In this document: positions 46,537-55,651 of the stretch, piece after piece
Position numbering within the stretch: the stretch's first letter is position 1
Layout: the number at the start of each line of letters is the position of its first letter
Source of the DNA: Streptomyces pristinaespiralis
GTDB taxonomy: Bacteria; Actinomycetota; Actinomycetes; Streptomycetales; Streptomycetaceae
Length of the DNA stretch: 64,000 bases
Direction of reading: 5' to 3'
Assembly: GCF_001278075.1 (NCBI RefSeq)
Contig: NZ_CP011340.1
Span: 4,216,001-4,280,000, forward strand
Translations under genes and position numbers: made by a program
The notes under the pieces: generated by a model
Databases searched by the model: none
Told to the model about the DNA's origin: nothing
What the model saw: the letters and a program-made list of their open reading frames with translations, nothing else

Positions 46537-46567
46537 CGGGCCCCGGGGCGCGATCGCCCGGGGCCCG
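46537..46567. terminator. Terminator between SGNH hydrolase and toxin operon
   Basis: 11-bp perfect stem CGGGCCCCGGG / CCCGGGGCCCG with a 9-base loop, 9 bp after the stop codon of the minus-strand SGNH gene. Confidence 0.8.
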
Positions 46568-46575
46568 TCCCCCGG

Positions 46576-47925
46576 TCAGCGCAGGAGGTGGAGCGGTACC
46601 GCCGCGGCCATCGCCTCGGCCCCGGCGTCGCCCGGGTGCAGGTGGTCGCCGCTGTCGTAGCGGGCGAGGAGGCGTTGCGGGTCGGCCGGGTCACGCAGGG
46701 CCTTGTCGAAGTCGATGACCCCGTCGTACTCGCCGCTGGTGCGGATCCAGTGGTTGACGGCCTGGCGGGCGGCCTCGTTGCGGGGGCTGTAGAAGCCGAA
46801 GGTGTCGTTCTTGAACGGCAGGATGGTGCCTCCGTGGACCTTCAGGCCGCGTTCGTGCGCGCGGGCGATGATCTGGCGGTGACCGTCGATGATGTCCGCC
46901 GCGGACACCGTCTCCGACACGGGCGCGACCGTGCCCGGGTGTCCCAGGTCGTTCACCCCGAGCAGCACGATGACGTGCCGGGCACCGGGCTGCGCGGCGA
47001 CGTCGCGGTCGAAACGCCGCAGCGCGCTCTGCCCGAAGTACGCCGCGAAGTTCTCCGCGTCGGACCCGGCGGGCGGGTTCGGGTCGTGGAGGAGACGGTT
47101 GCCGCTGATGCCCTGGTTGAGCACGCCGACGGTGTACGGCCCGGGAGCGGCGTCCAGGCGCCGGGCCAGGAAGTCGGGCCAGCGGTGGTTGGCGTTCACG
47201 TCGGTGTCGGAGCCGTCGGTGATGGAGTCGCCGAACGCGACGACGGCCGAGGAGCGCTCCGGCCGGCCGCTGCTCACACTCACACCGGTCAGGAAGTACC
47301 AGCGGTCCAGGGTGGCGGTGGCGACGATGTCGGTCCGCCCGGTGACGTTGCCGGCGGCGACGTGGTTGTGCTGGAAGGCGAACGCGTGGACGGTCGAGCC
47401 GGGGGTCCGCTCCGGCAGGTAGATGCTCACCACGAGATCGGAGCCGGCGGGCACCCGCATCGGGAGCGGGTCGCTGACCGCCGGCGCGCCGGCGGGGATC
47501 GTCACGGACGTCCGGCCGCCGAAGGTGAGCGGACGGTCGGTGCGCGGGTCGATACGGGTGGGCGGTCCGCTGCCGGCCGGGCGGGCGATCCGTGCCTCGC
47601 CGATCACCAGCGGCCGGTCACCGAACTCGTTGGACAGCCTGACGCGGACCCGGTCGCCGCCGATGCTGGTGCGGACGGTCTGCCGGATCGTCCGGTTCTC
47701 GAACTCGGTGGTGTCAGAGGCCGGCACCGCTGTGGGTGTGGTCGCCCAGGTGCCCGTCCAGGCCCCGCCGGCTCCGCGCCCGTCCGGCGCCGCCGGCGCA
47801 CCGGCGGCGGCGGAGGGGGCCGGGGCCAAGGTCAGGAGCAGGGCTCCGGTGAGCAGGCCCACCAGGTGACGGCCGGCTCTTCGTACACGGCCCCGGTCGG
47901 GGGACCACTTCGGATGTGCGGTCAT
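46576..47925 (-). CDS. Secreted SGNH/GDSL hydrolase
   Basis: 449 residues. Arg-rich signal peptide (RRAGRHLVGLLTGALLLTL, cleavage near APSAAAG). An N-terminal jelly-roll-like domain (GGDRVRVRLSNEFGDRPL) precedes the SGNH core: block I VVAFGDSITDGSD (nucleophile Ser), block II GISGNRLL (Gly), block III LLGVNDLGHPG (Asn), block V SGDHLHPGDAG (Asp-His). Likely acts on esters of extracellular carbohydrates or lipids. Confidence 0.9.
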   Translation of the reverse strand: MTAHPKWSPDRGRVRRAGRHLVGLLTGALLLTLAPAPSAAAGAPAAPDGRGAGGAWTGTWATTPTAVPASDTTEFENRTIRQTVRTSIGGDRVRVRLSNEFGDRPLVIGEARIARPAGSGPPTRIDPRTDRPLTFGGRTSVTIPAGAPAVSDPLPMRVPAGSDLVVSIYLPERTPGSTVHAFAFQHNHVAAGNVTGRTDIVATATLDRWYFLTGVSVSSGRPERSSAVVAFGDSITDGSDTDVNANHRWPDFLARRLDAAPGPYTVGVLNQGISGNRLLHDPNPPAGSDAENFAAYFGQSALRRFDRDVAAQPGARHVIVLLGVNDLGHPGTVAPVSETVSAADIIDGHRQIIARAHERGLKVHGGTILPFKNDTFGFYSPRNEAARQAVNHWIRTSGEYDGVIDFDKALRDPADPQRLLARYDSGDHLHPGDAGAEAMAAAVPLHLLR

Positions 47926-47958
47926 ACGGGGCCTCCAGGAGCGTCGTTTGTGAGCGGG

Positions 47959-48702
47959 TCAGCCTCGGCGGGCGGGTTTGTCGAAACGCCAGCCGTCGGC
48001 CCTGAGCAGGGGAATGATCCGGTCGACGGCCGCCACGGTCCGGCTGCGGTCGCCGCCACCGTCGTGCAGCAGCACGACCGCCCCCGGCGTGACGCCTTCC
48101 TGGATCCGGCGGACCAACTCGTCGGTGCCCGGCGGTTCCCAGTCGCCGATCGCCAGCCGCCATCCCAGCGGCTGCATGCCGAGACCGGCCGCCACCTCCG
48201 GACTCTTGCCCCAACTGCCGTAGGGGGCGCGGAAGTACGGGATGCGCACGCCGGGCGCGGCCCGGCGGATCTCGGCATTGGTGCGTTCCAGGTCCGCGCG
48301 GATCTCCTCCGGCGACCGGCCGGCCAGGTCGTCGTGGTGCATGGAGTGGTTGCACAGGGTGTGGCCGCCGGCGACGATCTCGCGCACGAGTTCCGGATGT
48401 TCCCGGACGTGGTCGCCCCAGAGGCAGAACACCGCTTTGACGTGGTGCTTGCGCAGCACTTGGAGAAGGCGGGCGGTGTCGTCGGGGTCGGGGCCGTCGT
48501 CGAAGGTGAGGGCGACGGTCTTCCCGCCGTGCCGGGTGGAGTCCACGATCCCGGCGTCCGCCCGTGCGGCCTGGGCGGGCGCCGTCACCAGGGCGCCCAG
48601 GCACACTCCGCCCGCGAGCAGCAGGGGCGCGAGCCGGGGGCGGCGCGGGAGGCGCGTCCGCGGCGGGACGGAGCCCGGGGCGGTGTTCGGTGATGTGGTC
48701 AC
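47959..48702 (-). CDS. Secreted polysaccharide deacetylase (NodB domain)
   Basis: 247 residues. Signal peptide ending TAPAQAARA. NodB motifs: VALTFDDGPDPDDT (metal Asp), HTLCNHSMHHDD (metal His pair), RIPYFRAPYGSWG, and VVLLHDGGGDRSRTV. Deacetylates chitin-like or peptidoglycan sugars. GTG start with AGAGAGGG upstream; ATG further up would add a repeat-encoded tail. It is 33 bp upstream of the SGNH gene on the same strand, so the pair may be an operon. Confidence 0.88.
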   Translation of the reverse strand: MTTSPNTAPGSVPPRTRLPRRPRLAPLLLAGGVCLGALVTAPAQAARADAGIVDSTRHGGKTVALTFDDGPDPDDTARLLQVLRKHHVKAVFCLWGDHVREHPELVREIVAGGHTLCNHSMHHDDLAGRSPEEIRADLERTNAEIRRAAPGVRIPYFRAPYGSWGKSPEVAAGLGMQPLGWRLAIGDWEPPGTDELVRRIQEGVTPGAVVLLHDGGGDRSRTVAAVDRIIPLLRADGWRFDKPARRG

Positions 48703-49201
48703 GGTGGTCCCTCTCTGGTGCCGGACGTCCGTACGCCGGGCGGTACCGGGTGTCGTACGCCGGGCGGTGCCGGGTGTCGTGCCGGGGCGGGTGTCAGGTT
48801 CCGTACGCCGGCGGTGCCCGCGGGTCGTCCCCTGCGTCGGGTGGTGCACACGGCAGGTCCGTGCGTCACATCGCGGTCCGTGGAAGAGCGCTGCGGTCCG
48901 GCGACCGGTGGCCCCGGTGGGCGAGAAGGTAGGGAGCCCGCCGAGTGGGCGTCAAGAGCGGCCCATTCCGCTGCGCCGCGCGCAAGTGCGCAGGTGGGAG
49001 GGGCTCTACAGGGCCGTGGAAGGCCGCCGACGACCCGAAGTGCGCCCGAAAAACGGACGGCTGTCGGTCCGGAGCACCCGTTGTCCCGACACACGTCTGA
49101 TGACCTGGGAGAACGTGCGGGACACCGTCTCAGCACGAGGCCACGAAGCCACACAGCCACACTGCCGGCGCCGCGGCGTCACCGAGGACCGGAGGAGGGC
49201 C
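48703..49201. other. Divergent promoter region
   Basis: Between the deacetylase and the HSL-type esterase. It holds the tandem repeat at 48730-48794 and no supported gene. Confidence 0.5.
48730..48794 (+). repeat. 24-bp tandem repeat
   Basis: Two units of CGTACGCCGGGCGGT(A/G)CCGGGTGT (48730-48753, 48754-48777, one mismatch) and a shortened third (48778-48794). GC-rich, upstream of the deacetylase start. Confidence 0.75.
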
Positions 49202-50161
49202 ATGCTCTCGCGCCACCGTTTCGATCCCGAGCTCGCCGCCGCGCTGCCGATGATGCCCGAGGTCGACATCACCGACATCGGCCGCGCCCGCGCCGCCCAG
49301 GCCGAGCAACTGGCGGTGGCCGTCGCGGCGACGGACACGAAGGGGGTGGAGATCGACGAGGTCCTCGCCCCGGGCGTGGACGGCGCACCGGCCGTGAGAC
49401 TGCGGACCTACCGGCCGCAGAAGTCCGGGGCCGGGCCGCTGCCCGCCGTCTACAGCATCCACGGCGGCGGTTTCGTCCTCGGCTCCCCGGACGTCGACCA
49501 CGACTGGAACGTGCTGCTGTGCCGGGAGCTCGAGGCCCTGGTGGTCTCCGTCGACTACCGCCTCGCCCCCGAGCACCCGTTCCCCGCGCCGCTGGACGAC
49601 TGCTACGCCGGCCTGTGCCGGCTGGCGGGGCACGCCGGCCGGCTCGGCGTCCGTCCCGACCGGATCGCCCTGTGGGGCGACAGCGCCGGGGCCGGGCTGG
49701 CCGCCGCGCTGACGCTGCTCGCCCGCGACCGCGGCGGGCCCGCGGTGTGCTTCCAGCATCTGTGCAGCCCCGCGCTGGACGACCGGCTGGAGACGGCGAG
49801 CGCCCGTATGTTCACCGACACGCCCGTGTGGAACCGGCGCAACGCCGTCCGGAGCTGGGAGGCGTATCTCGGGGACGGCGTGCGCGGGACCGCCGGGGTC
49901 TCCCCGTACGCGGCTCCCGCCCGCGCCGCGGTCCCGGCTCTTACCGGGCTGCCGCCCGCGTACGTCTCCGTGATGGAGTTCGATCCGCTGCGGGACGAGG
50001 GCGTCGCCTACGCCCGCGCCCTGGCGGCCGCGGCGGTGCCCACGGAGCTGCGGCTGATCCCGGGCACCTTCCACGGCGCGTGGGCCGTGGAGCACGCCGG
50101 TGTCATCCAGGGCGCGACCGCGGAGGCGGTCGCCGTGCTGCGACGCGCGCTCGGCCGGTGA
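49202..50161 (+). CDS. HSL-family alpha/beta hydrolase (esterase/lipase)
   Basis: 319 residues. Oxyanion motif YSIHGGGFVLGSPD, VVSVDYRLAPEHPFPAPLDD, nucleophile GDSAGAGLA, catalytic Asp near VMEFDPLRDEGV and His near PGTFHGAW. Cytoplasmic, no signal peptide. ATG 49202 with GGAGGAGGG 5 bp upstream. Convergent with the PucR/CdaR-like regulator. Confidence 0.9.
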   Translation: MLSRHRFDPELAAALPMMPEVDITDIGRARAAQAEQLAVAVAATDTKGVEIDEVLAPGVDGAPAVRLRTYRPQKSGAGPLPAVYSIHGGGFVLGSPDVDHDWNVLLCRELEALVVSVDYRLAPEHPFPAPLDDCYAGLCRLAGHAGRLGVRPDRIALWGDSAGAGLAAALTLLARDRGGPAVCFQHLCSPALDDRLETASARMFTDTPVWNRRNAVRSWEAYLGDGVRGTAGVSPYAAPARAAVPALTGLPPAYVSVMEFDPLRDEGVAYARALAAAAVPTELRLIPGTFHGAWAVEHAGVIQGATAEAVAVLRRALGR

Positions 50162-50182
50162 GCTCGGTGAACCGGTGAGTGG

Positions 50183-51430
50183 CTATCCGCCGCCGAGGTC
50201 TTCACCGCCGTCCGCCAGCCGCAGGGCGTACAGCGCCAGTTGGGCACGGAACCGGTCCTGCGGGTCGCGCAGCCGCCATCCGAGTTCCTTCTCGACGTGG
50301 GTGAGGCGCGCGGCCACCGAGCTGTGGTGCAGGTGGAGTTCACCGGCGGCCTGCCGCAGCGAGCCCGTGCGGCAGAAGGCGGCCAGGGCCGCCAGGAGTT
50401 CGCCCCCGTGCCCGGCCCGCTCCCCCCGCTCGCCGCGCGCCAGTCTCCCCAGCCGCCGCACGTCCTCCTGGGCGCGCAGCCGCTCCACCGGGATGTCCGC
50501 CAGCAGCGCGACCGGGCCGAGTTCGTCGTGGTCGGCGACCGCATCCCGCGGGCTGCCCGCCGCGGCGAAGCGCAGCGCGGCACGCGCCTGTGACCAGGAA
50601 GTACGTGCCTCCAGCGGGTCGAAGGCGCCGCCGACGCCCACCCGGATCCCCTGCGCGGTCCCGTGGGCCGTGCCCCGCTCACGGACGCGTTCGCGCAGTG
50701 CCGCTCGCAGCTCGCAGGCCGTCGACGCCGGCCTGTCCGAGGAGTTGCCGCCGCCCGCGCCGTCGTCCGGGGAACCACCGCCCGCGGCGTCGCCCTTACG
50801 GCCCGGGCCTTCCGGGCGCTGCACCAGTACCGCCCCCAGCGAACCGGCCCGCGCCACCCTGACCGTGCCCCGCAGACCGCCGCGCCCGAGCAGCGCCACG
50901 GCCTCCATCCCCACGTCCGTCCCCGGCCGCCCGGCCACGGCGATCACGCGCAGCGGCGCCTCGGGCGACAGGCCCAGCAGACGGAGCGCCCTGACACGGT
51001 CCGGCGCGTCCTCCCGGCCGGAGAGCACCAGCTCCACCAGCGCCGGATCGGCCGCCTGGGGCACCCGCGACTGCCAGGGCCGGCCGGCCAGCACCCGGGC
51101 GGTGATGGCCATCCACTCCAGGACCAGTTCGTCGAACGGACCGGGCGCCCCTGCCCGTTCCAGCCAGACCCCGCCCGCGGGCTCCAGTTCCACCCGGCCG
51201 GAGACATGCCCGGGCGCGCCCGGGAGTGCGACGCCGTCCGGCCCGGACCGTGCGGAGCGGCCGTCGGGCAGCCGGAGTCCGGCCGGGCATCCGGCGAGTC
51301 CGGCGGTGGACCGGGCCAGGGACGCCGGATCGAGACCACCGCCGAGCAGCGCCTCGAAGTGCGCGATCACGCGTACGGCGGTGGCGGCGTCCGCGTCCAG
51401 CGCGGAAAGCCGCAGCAGCAGTCCCTTCAC
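50183..51430 (-). CDS. PucR/CdaR-family transcriptional regulator
   Basis: 415 residues. A GGDEF-like middle domain (VGVGGAFDPLEARTSWSQAR, ALRFAA) and the C-terminal helix-turn-helix typical of the family (FCRTGSLRQAAGELHLHHSS, VAARLTHVEKELGWRLRDPQ). The middle has a Gly-rich insert (GDAAGGGSPDDGAGGG). Target unknown; it lies between two hydrolase genes and may control the divergent secreted esterase. Confidence 0.82.
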   Translation of the reverse strand: MKGLLLRLSALDADAATAVRVIAHFEALLGGGLDPASLARSTAGLAGCPAGLRLPDGRSARSGPDGVALPGAPGHVSGRVELEPAGGVWLERAGAPGPFDELVLEWMAITARVLAGRPWQSRVPQAADPALVELVLSGREDAPDRVRALRLLGLSPEAPLRVIAVAGRPGTDVGMEAVALLGRGGLRGTVRVARAGSLGAVLVQRPEGPGRKGDAAGGGSPDDGAGGGNSSDRPASTACELRAALRERVRERGTAHGTAQGIRVGVGGAFDPLEARTSWSQARAALRFAAAGSPRDAVADHDELGPVALLADIPVERLRAQEDVRRLGRLARGERGERAGHGGELLAALAAFCRTGSLRQAAGELHLHHSSVAARLTHVEKELGWRLRDPQDRFRAQLALYALRLADGGEDLGGG

Positions 51431-51457
51431 GGCAGGCAGTCTAGGAAGGACAGGTAC

Positions 51458-52786
51458 ATGACCAACAGATCCCCGCAGGTGCCGACCGCGGCGAGGCGGT
51501 CCGCGAGATCACTGTTCACAGTGCTTCTGGCCGCCGTCCTGCCCTTGCTGTCGGCGCTGCTCGTCGCCGTCGCGGCGCCCCCGGCGTCGGCCGCCTCACT
51601 GACGGAGGTGACGGCCTTCGGCAGCAACCCGAGCAATCTGCGGATGCATCTGTACGTGCCGGACAGCGTCCGCGAGCGGCCGGCCGTGCTGGTGGCCGTG
51701 CACAACTGCACCGGTTCCGGCCCGGCCTTCCACTCGGGCACCCAGTTCGCCTCACTGGCCGACCGGTACGGGTTCATCGTCGTCTACCCGTCGGCGACCA
51801 GGAGCGGCAACTGCTTCGACGTCTCCTCGCCCCAGGCGCTGCGGCGCGACGGGGGCAGCGACCCGGTGGGGATCAGGTCCATGGTCGCCCACGTCCAGCA
51901 GCGGTACGGCGCCGATCCGGGCCGGATCTTCGTGACCGGCGCCTCGTCCGGCGCCATGATGACCAACGTCCTGCTCGGCAACTACCCCGACGTCTTCGCG
52001 GCGGGCGCGGCCTTCATGGGCGTTCCGCACTCGTGCTTCGCCACCACCGACGGCTCCGGCTGGAACAGCGCCTGCGCGAACGGGACCGTCGACCGCACGC
52101 CGCAGGAGTGGGGCGCTCTCGTCCGTGCCGCGTACCCCGGTCACACCGGGCCGCGGCCCAGGATGCAGATCTGGCACGGCACCGAGGACAGCACCCTGCG
52201 CCATCCCAACCTCGTCGAGCAGATCGACCAGTGGACCGACGTCCACGGCGTGAGCCGGACGCCCGCGTACACCGACCGTCCGCAGCCCGACCGGACGCGC
52301 ACCCGTTATGGCGCCACCGGCAGCCGGGCGCCCGTGGAGGCCATCAGCGTCCAGGGCGCCGGCCACACCCTGCCGACCAGTGGTATGGCGGCCGACGCGG
52401 TCGCGTTCTTCGGGCTGGACGACACCACCCCGCCGCCGGACCCCGGCCCCGGCCCCGGCCCCGGCCCGGGAGCGTGCCGGATCGGCTGGACCACCAGTGC
52501 GTGGAACACCGGGCTGACGGCGACCGTGACCATCACCAACACGGGTACCGCGCCGGTCAACGGCTGGGCGCTGGCCTTCACCCTGCCCGCCGGGCAGACC
52601 ATCACCTCCGGCTGGGGGGCGGGATACAGCCCGGCCGGCGGCGCGGTGACCGCGAGGAACGTGGCGTACAACGGGACGCTCGCCGCCGGGGCGAGTACGC
52701 AGATCGGCTTCCAGGCGACCCACACCGGGAACACGGCGAGGCCGGCCTCCTTCACGCTGAACGGAGGTCCCTGCTCCACCGCTTGA
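51458..52786 (+). CDS. Secreted PHB-depolymerase-like (CE1) esterase with CBM2
   Basis: 442 residues. Signal peptide (SLFTVLLAAVLPLLSALLVAV, cleavage near ASA). Catalytic domain: VAVHNCTGSGPAFHSGTQF (oxyanion), FVTGASSGAMMTNVLLGNY (Ser in GASSG), a late His in GAGHTLPTSG. A Pro-Gly linker of repeated PGPG leads to a ~100-residue cellulose-binding module 2: CRIGWTTSAWNTGLTATVTI, WALAFTLPAGQTITSGWGAG. Such enzymes cut acetyl-xylan, feruloyl or polyhydroxybutyrate esters bound to plant fibre. GGAAGGA ribosome site 8 bp upstream. Confidence 0.9.
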   Translation: MTNRSPQVPTAARRSARSLFTVLLAAVLPLLSALLVAVAAPPASAASLTEVTAFGSNPSNLRMHLYVPDSVRERPAVLVAVHNCTGSGPAFHSGTQFASLADRYGFIVVYPSATRSGNCFDVSSPQALRRDGGSDPVGIRSMVAHVQQRYGADPGRIFVTGASSGAMMTNVLLGNYPDVFAAGAAFMGVPHSCFATTDGSGWNSACANGTVDRTPQEWGALVRAAYPGHTGPRPRMQIWHGTEDSTLRHPNLVEQIDQWTDVHGVSRTPAYTDRPQPDRTRTRYGATGSRAPVEAISVQGAGHTLPTSGMAADAVAFFGLDDTTPPPDPGPGPGPGPGACRIGWTTSAWNTGLTATVTITNTGTAPVNGWALAFTLPAGQTITSGWGAGYSPAGGAVTARNVAYNGTLAAGASTQIGFQATHTGNTARPASFTLNGGPCSTA

Positions 52787-52832
52787 CGGCACCCCGTCCC
52801 GGCGGGCGCGACCCGTCTGCGTCCCGCTCCGG

Positions 52833-54542
52833 TCAGCGGCCGGCGGTCCACCGCTGGTCGCTGTCCCCGTCGGCCGGATCGAAGTCGAGGGTGCCGCCGC
52901 CCGGGTCCCCCAGTGGTTCGAGGGCGAAGCCGGGGGCGATCCTGGGGCGGACGACTCCGGCGGCGTCGACGACGAACAGGAGGTTGAGACCGTTCCTGCC
53001 GTCGACGGAGGAGCAGGACCAGATGCCCACGCCCCGGTCCGTGGCACCGCGCGAGTCCAGGCAGTAGTCGGCGTCGGCGCCACTGCGCAGCAGCCCTACG
53101 GACTCCAGCTTCCACCGCTGGCTCGGCGTGCCGTCGCACGGGGCGGTGACGACGTCGGTGCGGTCCTCCATGACACCGCCCGCGATGTCCAGGCACAGCC
53201 CGGAGGCCGCGTTGACCACCGGGGTGTATCCGCTGCCGGCGGCGATGGGCACCGGCAGCGGCGGCGTGCTCTTCGAAGGTGCGGGCGGCGGCGGCTCGGG
53301 AGCCGGGGCCGCGCTCGTCGGCGCCGCGGTGGTGCGGCTCGGTGACGCCGAGGGCTTCTTCGACGGCGACGGCGCGGCGCTCACCGAGGGCGCGGCGGTG
53401 GGCAGGACCGCCGGGGGCCTGGCCTCCCAGCGCGAGGGCTCCTCCGCGCGGGCACGGTCGCGGTCCCCACCGGGAGCAGGGTCCCCTGCCCCGGTCGCCA
53501 CCAGCGTCCCGACGACGACGGCCACCACCGCCACCGCGACGAGGACCGTGAGCCGGGACGGCCGCCCGTCATCATTGCCCGCCGTCCCGCCACGCGGTCG
53601 CCGACGGCCGGCGAAGGCGTGCGGTGCGGGCAGCGCCGCCGTCCGGGCCTCCCACCGTCCGGCCGTGGCGGGCGCGTCGGCGAGCCGGGCCCGTACGGGA
53701 CCGCCGGAGGCGTAGGCCGCGCCGCACCACCGGAGCAGGCCGTCGGCGAGTACGGCCCGCGGGCCCGCCGCCATTCGCGTCAGCTCCCCGGTCAGCCGGG
53801 CGCAGCCGGAGCACTCCGCGAGATGAACGGCCAGGTCGTCGCTGCGCCGCCCGTCCCCCGGCTGCGAGGCCGCCTCGATGATGCGGCGGAAGCCCTGGCA
53901 CTTCCTGCTGCCGCTGCTCTCCAGAGACGCCTTGATGTAGGCGCGGCGCATCGCGTCCAGTGCCTTGGCCCGCAGCTCGGTGACCATGGCCGGGCTCACC
54001 CCGACGAACGTCGCGACCGTGGCGTCCGGCTCCTCGTCGACCACCGCGTACCAGAGGATGCCCCTGGTCTGCTCGGGCAGACGCCGGAAGGCGGTCGGCA
54101 TGGGGGACGCCGCCCGGAGCCGCGGCCGCGGGGACTCGGGCGGAAAGGGCGGAGCGACATCGGTGTTGTCGTCGAGCCACGCGGCGAAGCCGGGCTCGAG
54201 CCGGGCGCGGCGGCTGCCCCTGGCCCAGGTGAGTCCGATGCGCTGAAGCACCGTCAGCAGGTGTCCGCCCCAGCATTCTTCGGGTCCGATGCCCCTGCAC
54301 GCCTCCTGGGTGGCGAGGTCGAAGGCCTGCACCGCCAGCTGGTTCCCGGCGAGGGTGTTGCGCCCGCAGAGCATGGCGTAGCCGCGGAGCGCCGGCATGT
54401 GGCGGCGCCTGAGCTCCTGCACGGCGGGAGACGCGGACGGGGCGCCGGCGCGGATGCGTTCGGTCAGTTCCCCGTCGGGCAGGCCGGTGCAGTCGTTGTC
54501 CTCGTCCGCCGTGTCAGGAACGACCTTCCGGAGCTTCGACAC
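52833..54542 (-). CDS. Sigma-like / zinc-finger / transmembrane / ricin-B-lectin fusion
   Basis: 569 residues. Residues ~10-235 are helical and sigma-like (LPDGELTERIRAGAPSASPA; FRRLPEQTRGILWYAVVDEE; VATFVGVSPAMVTELRAKAL). Residues ~255-285 carry an anti-sigma-type zinc motif (HLAECSGC). One membrane helix (LTVLVAVAVVAVVVGTLVAT, ~350) and a Pro/Ser/Ala linker lead to an extracellular ricin-type beta-trefoil (CLDIAGGVMEDRTDVVTAPC; QRWKLE). GTG 54542 is preferred, with GAGGAG 9 bp upstream. A one-chain sigma/anti-sigma sensor of sugars is an inference. Confidence 0.78.
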   Translation of the reverse strand: MSKLRKVVPDTADEDNDCTGLPDGELTERIRAGAPSASPAVQELRRRHMPALRGYAMLCGRNTLAGNQLAVQAFDLATQEACRGIGPEECWGGHLLTVLQRIGLTWARGSRRARLEPGFAAWLDDNTDVAPPFPPESPRPRLRAASPMPTAFRRLPEQTRGILWYAVVDEEPDATVATFVGVSPAMVTELRAKALDAMRRAYIKASLESSGSRKCQGFRRIIEAASQPGDGRRSDDLAVHLAECSGCARLTGELTRMAAGPRAVLADGLLRWCGAAYASGGPVRARLADAPATAGRWEARTAALPAPHAFAGRRRPRGGTAGNDDGRPSRLTVLVAVAVVAVVVGTLVATGAGDPAPGGDRDRARAEEPSRWEARPPAVLPTAAPSVSAAPSPSKKPSASPSRTTAAPTSAAPAPEPPPPAPSKSTPPLPVPIAAGSGYTPVVNAASGLCLDIAGGVMEDRTDVVTAPCDGTPSQRWKLESVGLLRSGADADYCLDSRGATDRGVGIWSCSSVDGRNGLNLLFVVDAAGVVRPRIAPGFALEPLGDPGGGTLDFDPADGDSDQRWTAGR

Positions 54543-54868
54543 CCTCTTGACTCCTCGTTCAGTTACGACGCGACAGAACCGCCCGTCCGCGCGCGGAGGA
54601 GCTCGCCTGTTACTGGCCGGAAACAGGACCCCATAGTGGAGCAGGGCCACCCGCCTGGAAAGTGTTCCCGCAGGTAACAACAGAGCTGATACGGGCCTTT
54701 CTTCGGCCCTTCTTCGACTCTCCCCCCGGCCCTTCTCCGGCCCCGGCGGATGAGCCCGTGACGAGCGGCGGACCTGCCGCCTTGACCTGCCGACGGCCCC
54801 CGGCGGCACGTCCGGGGCACCCCCGTGGCGGCGATAGACCGGCGCGCGGCACGGGCAGGCATCTGCCC
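54543..54868. other. Divergent promoter region
   Basis: Between the sigma-ricin fusion and the DUF72 gene. A plus-strand frame from 54662 is open but unlike the family. No repeat or RNA noticed. Confidence 0.45.
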
Positions 54869-55651
54869 ATGCCCATGTTGGTCGGAACCTCCGGATGGCA
54901 GTACAAGGACTGGCGCGGTGTTCTCTATCCGCCCGGTCTGCCGCAACGGCTGTGGCTCGAGGAGTACGCCGCGCGATTCGCCACCGTGGAGAACAACAAC
55001 GCCTTCTACCGGCTGCCCACCACCGAGGTCTTCAGGTCGTGGCGTGAGCGGACGCCGGACGGGTTCGTCATGGCGGTCAAGGCGAGCCGCTTCCTGACCC
55101 ACCTGAAGCGGCTCCGGGAACCCGAGGAGCCGGTGCACCGGCTGCTGGACCGGACAGCGGGCCTCGGCGACCGGATGGGTCCGGTCCTGCTCCAGCTCCC
55201 CGCGACCTTCCACGAGGACGTGGACGCTCTCGACGCCTGCCTGCGGTGCTTTCCCGCCACGGTCCGCGTGGCCGTGGAGCTCCGGCACATCTCCTGGTGG
55301 CAGGCGGAGACCCGGCTCCGGGCGCTGCTGGAGCGCCACGGCAGCGCCCTGTGCTGGGCGGACCGCGGTTCGCGCCCGGTCACCCCGCTGTGGCGCACGG
55401 CGTCCTGGGGCTACGTACGGTTCCACGCCGGCCTCGCCCAGCCGCCGCCGCGCTACGGCCACGCCGCGCTGAAGTCCTGGGTCGGCCGCATCACCGGCGC
55501 CTGGCCCGACGAGGACGACGTGTACGTGTACTTCAACAACGACACGGGCGGCGCAGCGGTCGTGGACGCCGCCCGGTTCGCCCGGTCGGCGACGGCCGCG
55601 GGCCGGACGGTGAGCCGCACACCTCGCTCCCCCGGCGGGACCCGGCCATGA
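54869..55651 (+). CDS. DUF72 (YecE-type) protein
   Basis: 260 residues. Typical opening VGTSGWQYKDWRGVLYPPGL, then FATVENNNAFYRLPT, FVMAVKASRFLTHLKRL, LLQLPATFHED, VAVELRHISWW and DVYVYFNNDTGG. TIM-barrel-like, function unknown in general. Start ATG at 54869 (a second ATG two codons later). Coupled by ATGA to the potassium-channel gene. Confidence 0.9.
   Translation: MPMLVGTSGWQYKDWRGVLYPPGLPQRLWLEEYAARFATVENNNAFYRLPTTEVFRSWRERTPDGFVMAVKASRFLTHLKRLREPEEPVHRLLDRTAGLGDRMGPVLLQLPATFHEDVDALDACLRCFPATVRVAVELRHISWWQAETRLRALLERHGSALCWADRGSRPVTPLWRTASWGYVRFHAGLAQPPPRYGHAALKSWVGRITGAWPDEDDVYVYFNNDTGGAAVVDAARFARSATAAGRTVSRTPRSPGGTRP

Noticed and set aside
40602..46718. 2038-codon open frame on the plus strand across the RHS toxin operon
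   Set aside because: Antisense shadow of the toxin and its partners; composition is Val/Gly/Arg-rich and meaningless.
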